Source: Paracoccus subflavus (lineage in GTDB: Bacteria > Pseudomonadota > Alphaproteobacteria > Rhodobacterales > Rhodobacteraceae). From it: DNA of 64,000 nt. The notes beneath the pieces were generated by a model that did not search any database, was not told the origin of the DNA, and worked only from the letters and a program-made list of their open reading frames with translations. The DNA lies in assembly GCF_004310345.1 (NCBI RefSeq), contig NZ_SISK01000002.1:186001-250000 (forward strand), read 5' to 3'. A program made the position numbers and the translations under genes. Each line of letters begins with the position of its first letter. Position 1 is the first letter of the stretch. Below, in pieces: positions 41,970 through 52,449 of this stretch.

Positions 41970-43442
41970 TCAAATCGACAGGCAGATGTACTTCAACTCC
42001 AAGTAATCCTCGATCCCGTGACGGCTGCCCTCGCGGCCCAGCCCCGACTGCTTGACCCCCCCGAATGGCGCAACCTCGGTCGAGATGATGCCGGTGTTCA
42101 CGCCGACGATGCCGTATTCCAAGGCCTCCTGGACACGGGTGATGCGGCCGATGTCGCGGGCATAGAAATAGGACGCCAGGCCGAAGATCGTGTCGTTGGC
42201 CTTGGCAACGGCTTCCTCTTCGGTGTCGAACCTGAACAGCGGGGCCAGGGGGCCAAAGGTTTCCTCGGTCGCGACCTTCATGCGGTCGGTGACTCCGGTG
42301 ACGACGGTGGGTTGAAAGAACAGCCCCTCCATCCGTTCGCCGCCGGTGACGACCTCGCCGCCGCCGTCCAGAACGTCGCGGATATGCTCCTCGACCTTCT
42401 CGACCGCATCCTTGTTGATCAGCGGTCCGGTGGTCACGCCGTCTTCCAGCCCGTCGCCCACGCGCAGCTTGTCCACCGCCGCCGCCAGCTTTTCGGCGAA
42501 TGCGTCATAGACCCCCGCCTGGACATAGATGCGGTTGGCGCAGACGCAGGTCTGGCCGTTGTTGCGGAACTTGGACGCCATCGCGCCCTCGACCGCCGCA
42601 TCCAGATCGGCGTCGTCAAAGACGATGAAGGGCGCATTGCCGCCCAGCTCCATGCTGCATTTCATCACCTGATCCGCGGCCTGGCGCAGCAGGATGCGTC
42701 CCACCTCGGTCGAGCCGGTGAAGGTCAGCTTGCGAACCAGCGGGTTCTCGCAGAACTCCTTGCCGATGTCCGAGGACCGCGACGATGTGATCACGGATAG
42801 GATGCCCTTGGGCAGGCCCGCGCGTTCCCCCAGCACCGCCATCGCCAGGGCCGACAACGGCGTCTCGGCGGCGGGGCGGGCGACAAAGCCGCAGCCCACC
42901 GCCAGCGCCGGCCCTGCCTTGCGGGCGATCATGGCATTGGGAAAGTTCCAGGGGGTGATGGACCCCACCACGCCGATCGGCTGGCGGATCACGGTCAGCC
43001 GCTTGTCAGGCTGGTGCCCGGGGATGGTTTCGCCATAGACGCGCTTGGCCTCTTCGCCGAACCATTCAATGAAGCTGGCGCCATAGGCGATCTCGCCCTT
43101 GGCCTCGGGAAAGGGCTTGCCCATCTCGGCGGTCAGGATGCGGGCAAGGTCGTCCTGATTTTCCATCATCAGGTCGAACCACTTGCGCATCACCTGCGCG
43201 CGGTCCTTGGCAGTGCGGGCGGCCCAGCCCTTCATCGCCTCGGCCGCGGCCTCGATGGCGCGGGCGGCATCCTTTCGATCCATGTCGGCGACCTTGGCGA
43301 TGATGTCGCCGCGGGCCGGATTGACGACGTCGAAGGTCGCACCGTCGCACGCCTTGACCCATTCGCCGGCGACGAAGGCGCGGGTTTCCAGCAGCGACGG
43401 ATCGCGAAGCAGGGTCTGTAGGTCAGTGGAATGCTTGGTCAT
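41970..43442 (-). CDS. gabD: Succinate-semialdehyde dehydrogenase (NAD(P)+)
   Basis: Oxidises succinate semialdehyde to succinate in GABA breakdown. 490 residues. TPWNFPNAMIARKAGPALA, TFTGSTEVGRILLRQAA, the catalytic Glu in MELGGNAPFIVFDDADLD, and the catalytic Cys in RNNGQTCVCANRIYV are present; the second cysteine two residues after the first is typical of GabD, where a redox pair forms. The ATG at 43442 follows CAGGAG. No GABA transaminase gene is adjacent, so the true aldehyde could be a close relative such as glutarate semialdehyde. Confidence 0.9.
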   Translation of the reverse strand: MTKHSTDLQTLLRDPSLLETRAFVAGEWVKACDGATFDVVNPARGDIIAKVADMDRKDAARAIEAAAEAMKGWAARTAKDRAQVMRKWFDLMMENQDDLARILTAEMGKPFPEAKGEIAYGASFIEWFGEEAKRVYGETIPGHQPDKRLTVIRQPIGVVGSITPWNFPNAMIARKAGPALAVGCGFVARPAAETPLSALAMAVLGERAGLPKGILSVITSSRSSDIGKEFCENPLVRKLTFTGSTEVGRILLRQAADQVMKCSMELGGNAPFIVFDDADLDAAVEGAMASKFRNNGQTCVCANRIYVQAGVYDAFAEKLAAAVDKLRVGDGLEDGVTTGPLINKDAVEKVEEHIRDVLDGGGEVVTGGERMEGLFFQPTVVTGVTDRMKVATEETFGPLAPLFRFDTEEEAVAKANDTIFGLASYFYARDIGRITRVQEALEYGIVGVNTGIISTEVAPFGGVKQSGLGREGSRHGIEDYLELKYICLSI

Positions 43443-43656
43443 GGCTGGCTCCTGAAAGGTCGGGGCAAGATCAGCACGCGGGCGGGGCGATGTCAAAGCG
43501 GCGACGATCCGCCTGAAGACGTGCAGGGCGGGGGAAAGTCGCTTTGTGGGTGAAACCAGTAGGATGCGGCCGCGTTGAGCCGACATCGCTAAGCCTTCCC
43601 TCTTGGCGACTCTCTCTGGACGGGGCGGTGTGCCGACGGCACGCCGCCTTTTTCCT

Positions 43657-44646
43657 TCAACGATGCAAGGTGTTCCAGCAGGGTTGCAGATCGTCGGGAA
43701 CGGGCGTGGCCGCATGGATGCCCCGTGCGATCGCGCGCGCAAGAACACAAGCTGCCGCATGGCCCAGCGCAAAGGCATCGGAAACTGGATCGGGCAGGGG
43801 CCGTGATCGGGTCGAGACCGCAAACACAAGGTCGCCGTCAAGGGGCGTATGGCTGGGCACAAGCGCGCGGGCCATGCCGTCATGGGCCGCAACGGCCAGC
43901 CGTTGAAGCGAGGCCTTGTCCAATGCGGCGTTGGTGGCGACGATGGCAATGGTCGTCGCCTCGCCCAACCGCTTGGCCGGGGCGGGCTCATGCCCGGCCG
44001 CAAAAGTCGAGGACAGGCCGAGGGCGCCGAATTCCGCCCCCAGTTCCCAGGGGGCGGCCCAGAAATGCGGCCCTTTTCCCACGGTGGCGCAGCCCAGGGC
44101 GTTGACCACGACCAGCGCCCCGACCGTCAGCCCGTTTTCCAGCAAGGCCGAGGCCGACCCGATGCCCCCCTTGAGGTTGCCCGTCATGGCGCCTGTTCCC
44201 GCGCCTGCCGTGCCGATCCCGAAATCCTCGGCTGCGGCCTCAAGCGCCCTCTGGCCAAGCGCAGGATAGGGGTTTTCCGTCCAATCCTTCTGCCCGCCGT
44301 TCAGCAGATCGAAAATGATGGCCCCCGGCACGATGGGCACCCGCGCCGATCTGACGGCAAAGCCCCGTCCCGCCATGCGCAGACCGGCCATGACCCCATC
44401 GCAGGCTGCCAGCCCAAAGGCCGATCCCCCCGACAGAACCAGGGCATCGACCCCGTCCACCAGCTTGTCGGGGGCCAGCAGGTCGGTTTCGCGGGTGCCC
44501 GGCGCGCCTCCCATCACGTGAACCGCTGCACCAAAGGGTGCATCGGCGGTCAGCACCGTCACGCCCGATTTCAGCTTCGGCTCTGCGGCATGGCCGACCC
44601 GCAGGCCGGGGATATCGCTGATCAGGTTGCGCGGACCGGGGATCAT
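43657..44646 (-). CDS. P1 family peptidase (DmpA/S58-like)
   Basis: A 329-residue protein of the DmpA-type Ntn-hydrolase family, which mature by self-cleavage and act as aminopeptidases. NLISDIPGLRVGHAAEPKL starts the domain; LSGGSAFGLAACDGVM, GTGAMTGNLKGGIGSASALL, and IAIVATNAALDKASLQRLA follow. The ATG at 44646 gives the usual family N-terminus, though its ribosome binding site is not clear; an ATG at 44736 adds 30 residues that look non-conserved. Substrate unknown. Confidence 0.82.
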   Translation of the reverse strand: MIPGPRNLISDIPGLRVGHAAEPKLKSGVTVLTADAPFGAAVHVMGGAPGTRETDLLAPDKLVDGVDALVLSGGSAFGLAACDGVMAGLRMAGRGFAVRSARVPIVPGAIIFDLLNGGQKDWTENPYPALGQRALEAAAEDFGIGTAGAGTGAMTGNLKGGIGSASALLENGLTVGALVVVNALGCATVGKGPHFWAAPWELGAEFGALGLSSTFAAGHEPAPAKRLGEATTIAIVATNAALDKASLQRLAVAAHDGMARALVPSHTPLDGDLVFAVSTRSRPLPDPVSDAFALGHAAACVLARAIARGIHAATPVPDDLQPCWNTLHR

Positions 44647-44986
44647 GATGGCGTCAAGACCTTCCGCGCAGGATCCAGCACGCCCGACAAGTTCGCTGCC
44701 GGGTCCGATGACCAGCAGACGAGGGGGTGTCGGCATGGCTTTGGCCGCAAGCGATCAAGACAATCTCCAAGGCTATGACCGTGTGATTCGCAGCGCCTGT
44801 CGTCAGGGGCAAGTCAGCAATTGATATGAGGTTACATAATCGCCCTAAATCCACTGGAGGGAGAACGTTCAATCTGTCGGGAATGCCTGCCGATTGCAAA
44901 ATGTTCCCGGTTAACCTTCCATGCTTGGTGAACTCCGGAGCTTGCCTCACTCTGTCGTGGCGCGAACTGTTTAGAGGAGGCTGACT
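44647..44986. other. Gap between the P1 peptidase and the VPLPA-CTERM gene
   Basis: About 340 bp, or 250 bp if the peptidase starts at 44736. Composition is lower in G+C than its surroundings. It must hold divergent promoters for both genes. AGAGGAGG just before 44987 is a strong ribosome binding site. I found no coding sequence, RNA gene, long inverted repeat or confident promoter hexamers in it. Confidence 0.6.
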
Positions 44987-45541
44987 GTGCTTGGTATCAA
45001 AACTGTTCTGGCGGCTTATGCCGTTTCGGCATTTGCAATTCTCGGTGTCCCTGAAACCCATGCCGCGACCCTGGACTTTTTCAGTCCGGTTCCGGCGCCC
45101 CTGATCCTGGACCCTGACAGTCCCGGCATCGTCGGCGGTCCTTGCGCGGATGGGCAATGCCTGGGGGTGAATACCCAGGGCGCCGCGTCCCTGACGGTCG
45201 AGACGGGCTACACGTTCTCGATCTCGTCGTTCTGGTTCCAGCTTCTGGGCAACATGGACGACCTGCTGGTGACGACCAACAAGGGCTCTGTGCTTCTGAC
45301 CGAGGCGGTCTATGGCCACAACAATGGCGGCCAGACCTTTATCGCGTCGGATGGGATCTTCAAGGACATCACCTTGTTGAGCTTTATCATGCAGACCGGC
45401 GGTCAGGGGCAGGCCGGAAACGGCCGGGTCGATGACATCGAGGTCGATGTAGCGCCGATCCCGCTGCCGGCATCGGCGGTGCTGCTGCTTGCCGGCCTGG
45501 GCGGGCTTGCCGCGGTCCGCCGCAAGAAAAAGGCTGCCTGA
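44987..45541 (+). CDS. VPLPA-CTERM sorting domain surface protein
   Basis: A 184-residue exported protein. The signal peptide ends near THA|ATL (residue 27). The C-terminus APIPLPASAVLLLAGLGGLA then VRRKKKAA is the VPLPA-CTERM tripartite signal: short motif, hydrophobic helix, basic tail. Such proteins are cleaved and anchored or released by a dedicated exosortase, which is not in this window. The middle part is a small beta-rich domain of unknown role. GTG start with AGAGGAGG six bases upstream. Confidence 0.88.
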   Translation: MLGIKTVLAAYAVSAFAILGVPETHAATLDFFSPVPAPLILDPDSPGIVGGPCADGQCLGVNTQGAASLTVETGYTFSISSFWFQLLGNMDDLLVTTNKGSVLLTEAVYGHNNGGQTFIASDGIFKDITLLSFIMQTGGQGQAGNGRVDDIEVDVAPIPLPASAVLLLAGLGGLAAVRRKKKAA

Positions 45542-45586
45542 TCCGGGCGACCCTTCATGACCGGCCGGTTCGCGGGGACTTGCCGG

Positions 45587-46024
45587 TCATTCCTTCATGA
45601 ACTCGATCTGGCGCACGCGGACATGGCGCAGCGATTCGATCAGAAGCGCCGTGGTGAGGCCAAAGCTCAACAGGCCGTTCGCCGCCGCTATCCCCCCAAG
45701 AAGGCGCCAGTCCTGGGGCAGCAGCACATCGCCATAGCCCAGCGTGGTGAATGTCACGAGCGTGAAATACATCGCCTCCTCGAAGGTGTCGAACACGTCC
45801 AGCAGGTGAAAGGCCGCCGCCCAGAGCCAGACCGACACGGTGACCATGACCATGACGGCCAGGCTGGAGACAAGCACGATCAGGACCAGCTTGGGCCGGT
45901 GCGGCGCGCGCAGCAGCCATGTCTCGCTGCGGGCATAGGCCCATTCCAGCAGCCAGATCAGCATTGCGCCCATGACGATGCTTCCCAGCATCAAGACCGA
46001 TCCCAGCGCGAACTGTACGAACAT
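45587..46024 (-). CDS. Two-helix potassium channel-like protein
   Basis: A 145-residue membrane protein. The pore loop TLVTFTTLGYGDVLLP contains the K+ selectivity signature TLGYGD between hydrophobic segments. Three to four hydrophobic segments are visible, so it has one or two helices before the pore module. No ligand-binding RCK domain follows. The ATG at 46024 is chosen over GTG at 46057 because the latter begins with a charged stretch. Ion-channel family (PF07885). Confidence 0.85.
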   Translation of the reverse strand: MFVQFALGSVLMLGSIVMGAMLIWLLEWAYARSETWLLRAPHRPKLVLIVLVSSLAVMVMVTVSVWLWAAAFHLLDVFDTFEEAMYFTLVTFTTLGYGDVLLPQDWRLLGGIAAANGLLSFGLTTALLIESLRHVRVRQIEFMKE

Positions 46025-46122
46025 GCGTCCCCCAAGCCTTCTGAATGTCCCTGCCACGGCGCGGAGCCGGATAGGCCTGGCTCTCTTTACAGGCCAGCCG
46101 CCACCCCCTATCTACCCCCGTC

Positions 46123-46593
46123 ATGACCAGTGAACCCGACAAGAATTACAAGATCATCGCCGAAAACCGGCGGGCGCGGTTCGATTACTTCATCGAAAGC
46201 GATCTCGAGGTCGGAATCATCCTGACGGGGTCCGAGGTCAAGTCCCTGCGCACCGGACAGTCGAACATCGCCGAAAGCTATGCCTCGGTCGAGGGGGGCG
46301 AGTTGTGGCTGATCAACGGCTATATCGCCGCCTACAAGCAGGCAGGCGTCTGGGGGCACGAGGAACGGCGACGGCGCAAGCTGCTGGTATCACGCAAGGA
46401 GCTTGCGCGGCTGTGGCAGGCCATCGGGCGCGAGGGGATGACCCTGGTGCCGCTGGTGATGTATTTCAACCACCGCGGCATCGTGAAGCTGAAGATCGGC
46501 GTCGCCAAGGGCAAGAAGAATCACGACAAGCGCGAAACCGACGCCAAGCGTGACTGGAGCCGACAAAAGCAGCGGCTGCTGAAACAGGGCTGA
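46123..46593 (+). CDS. smpB: SsrA-binding protein
   Basis: Partner of tmRNA in rescue of stalled ribosomes. 156 residues. [39 protein letters not shown], and the basic C-terminal tail [20 protein letters not shown] are all family hallmarks. Divergent from the channel gene. No tmRNA gene was recognised nearby. Confidence 0.97.
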   Translation: MTSEPDKNYKIIAENRRARFDYFIESDLEVGIILTGSEVKSLRTGQSNIAESYASVEGGELWLINGYIAAYKQAGVWGHEERRRRKLLVSRKELARLWQAIGREGMTLVPLVMYFNHRGIVKLKIGVAKGKKNHDKRETDAKRDWSRQKQRLLKQG

Positions 46594-46654
46594 GGCCCAT
46601 TGCACGGGGGCGTCCCGTTCGCTAGATGCGTCCCCGATCCAGGGAGCAAACGCC

Positions 46655-47509
46655 ATGCAGGACGATCCGACGACCTTGGTTTCGACCGCATGGCTGGCCG
46701 CGCGGCTGGACGATCCGGACCTCCGCCTTGTGGATGCAAGCTGGCACATGCCTGCTGCCGGGCGCGACGCCCGCGCCGAATATGAGGCTGCCCATATCAC
46801 GGGTGCGGTGTTCTTCGACATCGAGGCGATCAGCGATCCGTCCAGCCCCCTGCCGCACATGGCGCCCTCGGCCAAGGATTTCGCCACGGCGGTGCAGGGC
46901 CTTGGCATCGGCGACGGCCATCAGGTGGTCGTCTATGACCATTCCGATGTCCGCAGCGCCGCGCGGGTCTGGTGGACCTTCCGCCTGATGGGCAAGACGA
47001 ATGTCGCCGTCCTGGATGGCGGTTTCGGAAAATGGCGCGCCGAGGGGCGGCCCGTCAGCAATGTGGCCCCCGTTGTCCAGCCCGCCCGTTTCACACCACG
47101 ACCGCAACCAGACCGGCTCCGTGACCGGACCCAGGTCGCCCAAGCCAGTGCGGCGGGCGATCCCCCCATTGTCGATGCCCGCGCGGCCGGGCGGTTCCGC
47201 GGCGAGACACCGGAGCCGCGCCCCGGCCTGCGGTCGGGTCATATCCCCGGCGCACGGAACCTGCCTTTTGACCGGCTGCTGAACGCCGACGGCACGATGA
47301 AGGCGCCGGATTTCCTGCGCGCGGAATTCGAAGCCGCGGGGGTGGATCTGGAAAAGCCCGTCATCACCAGTTGCGGCAGCGGCATCACCGCCGCCGTGCT
47401 GTCGCTTGCACTTGATCGGATCGGGCACCGCAACCACGCGCTTTATGACGGAAGCTGGACCGAATGGGGCAGCTTGCCGGACCTGCCCATCGCAACCGGA
47501 GACGCCTGA
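46655..47509 (+). CDS. sseA: 3-mercaptopyruvate sulfurtransferase
   Basis: Two-domain rhodanese of 284 residues that moves sulfur from mercaptopyruvate to thiol acceptors. LRLVDASWHMPAAGRDARAE and VYDHSDVRSAARVWWTFRLM lie in the first domain, and the active loop TSCGSGITAAVL with the catalytic cysteine in the second. The CGSG-type loop favours mercaptopyruvate over thiosulfate. Its stop codon TGA overlaps the start ATG of the aminotransferase gene (TGATG), so the two are coupled. Confidence 0.94.
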   Translation: MQDDPTTLVSTAWLAARLDDPDLRLVDASWHMPAAGRDARAEYEAAHITGAVFFDIEAISDPSSPLPHMAPSAKDFATAVQGLGIGDGHQVVVYDHSDVRSAARVWWTFRLMGKTNVAVLDGGFGKWRAEGRPVSNVAPVVQPARFTPRPQPDRLRDRTQVAQASAAGDPPIVDARAAGRFRGETPEPRPGLRSGHIPGARNLPFDRLLNADGTMKAPDFLRAEFEAAGVDLEKPVITSCGSGITAAVLSLALDRIGHRNHALYDGSWTEWGSLPDLPIATGDA

Positions 47510-48690
47510 TGCTGTCCAGCCTGCAACCCCAAACCCCCGATTCGATCCTGAAGCTGATCGAGGAATTCAAGGCCGATACCCGGCAGGGCAAGATCGATCT
47601 GGGGGTCGGCGTCTATAAGGACTCGCAAGGGGTGACGCCGGTCATGCGGGCGGTCAAGGCGGCGGAACGGCGGATCTGGGAAACCCAGACGACCAAGGCC
47701 TATACGGGTCTGGCGGGGGAACCCGAATATCGCAATGCCATGGCGCAGATGGTGCTGAAGGATGTGCCTGCGGACCGTCTGGCCTCGCTGGCCACCGTCG
47801 GCGGCACCGGTGCGATCCGCCAGGCGCTGGAACTGGCGCGGCTCGCCAATCCGGGGGTGACGGTCCATGTCTCGAACCCGACCTGGCCGAACCATCTGTC
47901 GATCATGAAGTTCATGGGCCTGCCCTTTGTGGAATACCGCTATTTCGACGCTGAAACGCGCGGCGTCGATTTCGACGGGCTAAAGGCGGACATCGCCAGG
48001 GCGGGCAAGGGCGACATCGTGCTGCTGCACGGCTGCTGCCACAACCCGACCGGCGCGAACCTGACCATGGCCCAGTGGGAGGAGGTCGCGGCGATCCTGG
48101 AGGCATCGGGCGCGATCCCACTGATCGACTTGGCCTATCAGGGCTTCGGCGACGGGCTGGAGGAGGACGCGGCCGCGACGCGGATGATCGCGCAGCGCCT
48201 GCCCGAGGTGCTGATCGCGGCATCCTGTTCAAAAAACTTCGGCATCTATCGCGAACGGACGGGCATCCTGTTCGCCCTAGCCGAAAACGCGGCGGCGCGC
48301 GATTTGGCGCAGGGGTCGATGGCCTTCCTGAACAGGCAGAACTATTCGTTCCCGCCGGATCATGGCGCCCGGATCGTCAGCACCATCCTGACCGACGACG
48401 CGCTGCGCGCCGACTGGGCCGCCGAACTGGAAGAGGTGCGCAACACCATGCTGGGCTTGCGTGCGCAGCTTGCGTCGGACCTGCGCGATCTGTCGGGCAG
48501 CGACCGGTTCGACTTCATCGGCAATCATCGCGGCATGTTCTCGCGACTGGGGGCCACGCCGGAACAGGTGCAGCGGCTGAAATCCGATGCGGCGATCTAT
48601 ATGGTGGGCGATTCACGGCTGAACATCGCCGGGTTGAACCGCCATACCGTGCCCGTGCTGGCCCGCGCGATCATCGACGCGGGCATCTGA
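47509..48690 (+). CDS. tyrB: Aromatic amino acid aminotransferase
   Basis: A 393-residue class I aminotransferase acting on aromatic and dicarboxylic amino acids. KIDLGVGVYKDSQGVTPVMR, GLAGEPEYRNAM, LLHGCCHNPTGANLTMAQW, LIDLAYQGFGDGLEEDA and the PLP lysine region AASCSKNFGIYRERTG match my memory of the characterised Paracoccus denitrificans enzyme almost throughout. C-terminal YMVGDSRLNIAGLN is also shared. Coupling with sseA upstream suggests a link between transamination and 3-mercaptopyruvate, since cysteine transamination yields that compound. Confidence 0.93.
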   Translation: MLSSLQPQTPDSILKLIEEFKADTRQGKIDLGVGVYKDSQGVTPVMRAVKAAERRIWETQTTKAYTGLAGEPEYRNAMAQMVLKDVPADRLASLATVGGTGAIRQALELARLANPGVTVHVSNPTWPNHLSIMKFMGLPFVEYRYFDAETRGVDFDGLKADIARAGKGDIVLLHGCCHNPTGANLTMAQWEEVAAILEASGAIPLIDLAYQGFGDGLEEDAAATRMIAQRLPEVLIAASCSKNFGIYRERTGILFALAENAAARDLAQGSMAFLNRQNYSFPPDHGARIVSTILTDDALRADWAAELEEVRNTMLGLRAQLASDLRDLSGSDRFDFIGNHRGMFSRLGATPEQVQRLKSDAAIYMVGDSRLNIAGLNRHTVPVLARAIIDAGI

Positions 48691-48698
48691 TCGGGGCG

Positions 48699-50870
48699 TC
48701 AGCCCGGACTGCGCAGCAGGTCGTTCACGCCGCGCAGCACCGGGCCGTTCTCGCCCATGTCCACCACGACCGCGCCGGTCCGACGCAGCCGGCTCTGATC
48801 CAGCATCACGCAGGGCCAGTCGGTTCCCCCTTCCAGCCGCTCTGACACCACGACGATACGCTGCGCCTGGCAGGCGGCGGGCGCGCGGTCCGCGGCGCCC
48901 TTGCCGGTGAAATGCCAGATTTCCCAGCCCTGCGGCAATGCGGCCATGCGGTCGCGCCTGTCGCCCTGCCAGGCGGGACGGGCGGCGGACTCCTCTTGCG
49001 TGGCGGTATCGCCGTCTTCTTGCAGCCATGTCCCGACGATGAAGGCCCCGCCCGAGGGCTTGGACGCAGCCCGCCCCATGGCTGTCATCAGCCCCACCGC
49101 CTCGCCCTCGGGCGCGATCAGCAGCAAGGGGCGGCGGTCCGTGGCCCAGAGAAGGGCCGAGGCCACCAGCATCGCAATTCCCGCCGCCATGCCGGCCCCG
49201 GCGGGGGTGGCGGGCCGGATGCGCAGGCTGCCCCGCCAGCACAGCACCGCCAGCGTCGCGCCAAAGCACATGAGCGGAATCACCGGGCCGGGGGGCAGGG
49301 GCAGGGCCGTGACCGCCCCGCCCAGCCCCGCAACGAAATCGGACACCCACAGCATCCAGCGTGTGCCAAGACCCATCACCCACAGCGCCGGTCCCGCCAG
49401 ACCCACGGGCGCCAGCAGCGCCCCGATGACGCCCGCAGGCATCACCAGCGCCCCCATCACCGGCACGACCAGCAGGTTTGCCAGCAGCCCGTATTGCGAC
49501 ATCCGGTTGAAATGCGCCGCGGCCAGCGGCGAGGTCGCGACCGAGGCCACCAGCGACGACACCAGCAGCATCGCCACCGGCCGCAACCAGAACGGCATGT
49601 GCGGCGAGATGCGCGACCAGGGTCCATAGGACAGGATAAGCGCCACGGTGGCCGCAAAGCTCATGTGAAAGCCGGGATGGGTGACGGCCTCGGGCGAATA
49701 GATCAGGATGATCGTCGCGGCGAGTGCCACCGTTCGCAGCGAAATTGCCCTCCGGTCGGCGATGATGGCCAGCAGCATCACCGCCACCATGACAAAGGCG
49801 CGTTCCGTCGCCACACCGCCGCCCGACAGCCACAGATAGGCCCCCGATGCCAGCAGCGCGCCCAGCGCCGCGATCTTGTGGATGCCCTGCGGCAGAGGAG
49901 CCCCCAGTCCCTGCGCCAGTACCAGCGCCATGCGCAGCGCCGTATAGACGAAGCCGGCCAGCATCGACATGTGCAGCCCGGAAATCGAAATGATGTGGTA
50001 CAGGTTCGAGGCGCGCATGGATTCGTTGGTGGCCTCGGCGATGCCCGACCGGTCGCCGGTGGTCAGGGCGGCGGCGACCGCGCCTTCCTGTCCGCCGATG
50101 CGCGTCTGGATGGCCTGGCTGATCGCCATGCGGGCGCGGTGCATCGCCCACAGGCCCCCTTCGGCCGGGGCAACGGTCATGATGGGCGTGCGGGAATAGC
50201 CGACGCCGCCAAGCCCCTCGAACCAGGCCAGCCAGCGGAAATCGAAGCTGCCGGGTGATGCCGGGGCAGGGGGCGGGCCAAGATGGCCGGTCAGCATCAC
50301 CCGCTGGCCCAGAGGCGGCAGGGGGTCGGTATTGTCCATCAGCGACAGGCGGACCATGGCAGGTGTGCGGTCGGTGGCCGTGTCGCGCAGCACTACCCGG
50401 TCCAGCGTCAGCCGGATGCGGTCGCGGGCGGATCGGTCGATTTCCACCAGCCGCCCCTCGACCGGACCGTAGTATCGCCATTCCATCACCGGCGCGGCCA
50501 CGCTGGCCGAGCGCAGCTCGATCAGTCCGAATCCGGCAATGACCAGCAGCAGTCCCGTCGTGCCCGTGTGCAGCGCGTCGGCCATCGGCCAGCCGATGCG
50601 CCCCCGTCCCGCCCAAGGCAGCGCCAGGCGTCGTGCGGCCAGAAGGCAGGCGGCCAGAACAGCGAGGGCCAGCCATGTGCCGGGGCCGGGAGGGGCGGGC
50701 AGGGCGAACCAGGCGGCAATTCCCGCGGCAAGGCAGACCGGCACCCAGACGAACAGTCCGGCCCGCAGCGATGCCGCCAACCGCGCAGGGCGGACATCGG
50801 CGTGGCGAGACATCCGCCGCGCGTCCGAAAATCCTGGCATCGCCACCCTGTCGCCTGTCATGGCGGCCAT
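48699..50870 (-). CDS. ComEC/Rec2 family DNA-uptake channel protein
   Basis: A 723-residue inner-membrane protein. The N-terminal DUF4131 region is followed by the competence domain: [20 protein letters not shown], then [20 protein letters not shown] and [16 protein letters not shown]. ComEC transports single-stranded DNA in natural transformation. The C-terminal metallo-beta-lactamase nuclease domain of many homologues is absent, as usual in this group. The ATG at 50870 has a weak ribosome binding site, and a later start at 50840 is possible. Divergent from gltX. Confidence 0.9.
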   Translation of the reverse strand: MAAMTGDRVAMPGFSDARRMSRHADVRPARLAASLRAGLFVWVPVCLAAGIAAWFALPAPPGPGTWLALAVLAACLLAARRLALPWAGRGRIGWPMADALHTGTTGLLLVIAGFGLIELRSASVAAPVMEWRYYGPVEGRLVEIDRSARDRIRLTLDRVVLRDTATDRTPAMVRLSLMDNTDPLPPLGQRVMLTGHLGPPPAPASPGSFDFRWLAWFEGLGGVGYSRTPIMTVAPAEGGLWAMHRARMAISQAIQTRIGGQEGAVAAALTTGDRSGIAEATNESMRASNLYHIISISGLHMSMLAGFVYTALRMALVLAQGLGAPLPQGIHKIAALGALLASGAYLWLSGGGVATERAFVMVAVMLLAIIADRRAISLRTVALAATIILIYSPEAVTHPGFHMSFAATVALILSYGPWSRISPHMPFWLRPVAMLLVSSLVASVATSPLAAAHFNRMSQYGLLANLLVVPVMGALVMPAGVIGALLAPVGLAGPALWVMGLGTRWMLWVSDFVAGLGGAVTALPLPPGPVIPLMCFGATLAVLCWRGSLRIRPATPAGAGMAAGIAMLVASALLWATDRRPLLLIAPEGEAVGLMTAMGRAASKPSGGAFIVGTWLQEDGDTATQEESAARPAWQGDRRDRMAALPQGWEIWHFTGKGAADRAPAACQAQRIVVVSERLEGGTDWPCVMLDQSRLRRTGAVVVDMGENGPVLRGVNDLLRSPG

Positions 50871-50976
50871 TCTTGTTCTTTCCCCCCGGCTTCTTTATTC
50901 CTGCCCGACATTGGCATGGAGTGCTTACCAAAGCGTTAAAAGCCTCTGTCCCATGCCTCATCTTGCAAAGGCCGCC

Positions 50977-52374
50977 ATGTCCCAGAACCGCCCCGTCGTC
51001 ACCCGCTTTGCCCCTTCGCCCACGGGATACCTGCATATCGGCGGCGCGCGGACGGCGCTGTTCAACTGGCTTTTCGCACGCGGCCGGGGAGGCAGGTTCC
51101 TGCTGCGGATCGAGGATACCGACCGCGCCCGATCAACCCCCGAAGCGACCGAGGCGATCCTGAAGGGTCTGACCTGGCTGGGCCTTGACTGGAACGGCGA
51201 TCCGATCAGCCAGTTCGCCCGCCGCGACCGCCATGCCGAGGTCGCGCGGCAGATGCTGGCCGGCGGGACGGCCTATAAATGCTTTTCGACCCCCGAGGAG
51301 ATCGCAGCCTGGCGCGAGGAAAACCCCCGCCAGCCGTTCCAAAGCCCATGGCGCGACGCGACCGACCTGCCCGACGCGCCCTATGCGATCCGTCTGCGGG
51401 CGCCGCGCGACGGCGAAACGGTGATCGACGATGCGGTGCAGGGCCAGGTCCGGGTGGCCAACGACCAGTTGGACGACATGGTCATCCTGCGGTCGGACGG
51501 CACGCCCACCTATATGCTGGCGGTGGTGGTGGACGATCACGACATGGACGTGACCCATGTGATCCGGGGCGACGACCACCTGACCAACACCTTCCGGCAG
51601 GTCCAGATCTTTGACGCGATGGGCTGGCCGCGTCCGGTCTTTGCCCATATCCCCCTGATCCACGGCGAAGACGGCAAGAAGCTGTCAAAACGGCATGGGG
51701 CGGTCGGCCTGCACGAATTTGCGGCCCTTGGCTATCCGGCGGCGGCAATGCGCAACTATCTTGCGCGACTGGGCTGGAGCCATGGCGACGACGAACTGTT
51801 TAACGACGAACAGGCCCGCGCGTGGTTCGACCTGGGGGGTATCGGGCGGGCACCCGCGCGTCTGGACTTCAAGAAGCTGGAGCATGTCAGCGGGCATCAT
51901 GTCGGCACGATGCCGGATGCCGACCTGCTGGGCGCACTGGACGGGTTCCTGGCTGAAACAGGCGGCCAGCCCCTGACGCAATGTCAAAAGGACCGGCTGG
52001 CTCCTGCGCTTTCCGTCTTGAAGGAAAAGGCACGGACGCTGCCGCAACTGCTGGAGCAAGCCCGTTTCGCGCTGATCGACCGTCCCGTGGACATTGATGA
52101 GAAAGCATCCGGGTCTCTGGATACGGTATCCCGTGGTATGCTGTCCGCGTTGACTGCCGCAATGCAGCATGTTAGCTGGACCCGAGACGAGCTGGAGCAG
52201 GCGGCCAAGCGGGTTGCCGAGGAACACGGCGTCGGGTTGGGCAAGCTGGCGGCACCCCTGCGCGCCGCGCTTGCCGGCAGGACGTCTACCCCCAGTGTGT
52301 TCGACATGATGACGGCGCTAGGCCGCGAGGAGTCGCTGGCCCGGCTGCAGGACCAGACGGATTCGGCAGGCTGA
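50977..52374 (+). CDS. gltX: Glutamyl-tRNA synthetase
   Basis: Class I synthetase of 465 residues. The HIGH-like motif is in [20 protein letters not shown] and the KMSKS-like motif in [16 protein letters not shown]- and Glu-binding parts [14 protein letters not shown] and [12 protein letters not shown] are present, and a helical anticodon-binding domain follows. The ATG at 50977 has AAAGG about five bases upstream; the ATG at 50953 is an alternative. Divergent from comEC; gltA follows 75 bp later. Confidence 0.96.
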   Translation: MSQNRPVVTRFAPSPTGYLHIGGARTALFNWLFARGRGGRFLLRIEDTDRARSTPEATEAILKGLTWLGLDWNGDPISQFARRDRHAEVARQMLAGGTAYKCFSTPEEIAAWREENPRQPFQSPWRDATDLPDAPYAIRLRAPRDGETVIDDAVQGQVRVANDQLDDMVILRSDGTPTYMLAVVVDDHDMDVTHVIRGDDHLTNTFRQVQIFDAMGWPRPVFAHIPLIHGEDGKKLSKRHGAVGLHEFAALGYPAAAMRNYLARLGWSHGDDELFNDEQARAWFDLGGIGRAPARLDFKKLEHVSGHHVGTMPDADLLGALDGFLAETGGQPLTQCQKDRLAPALSVLKEKARTLPQLLEQARFALIDRPVDIDEKASGSLDTVSRGMLSALTAAMQHVSWTRDELEQAAKRVAEEHGVGLGKLAAPLRAALAGRTSTPSVFDMMTALGREESLARLQDQTDSAG

Positions 52375-52449
52375 AGGCCTGCCTCAACTTGCCAGGGACG
52401 GCCGCGCACAGACGAGGGCCGGCCCGGCCCAGCCGAAAGGATGCTTTGA

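Noticed and set aside
46594-46654. tmRNA gene next to smpB
   Set aside because: The gap is only 61 bp, and no tRNA-like ends or tag-coding segment is visible on either side.
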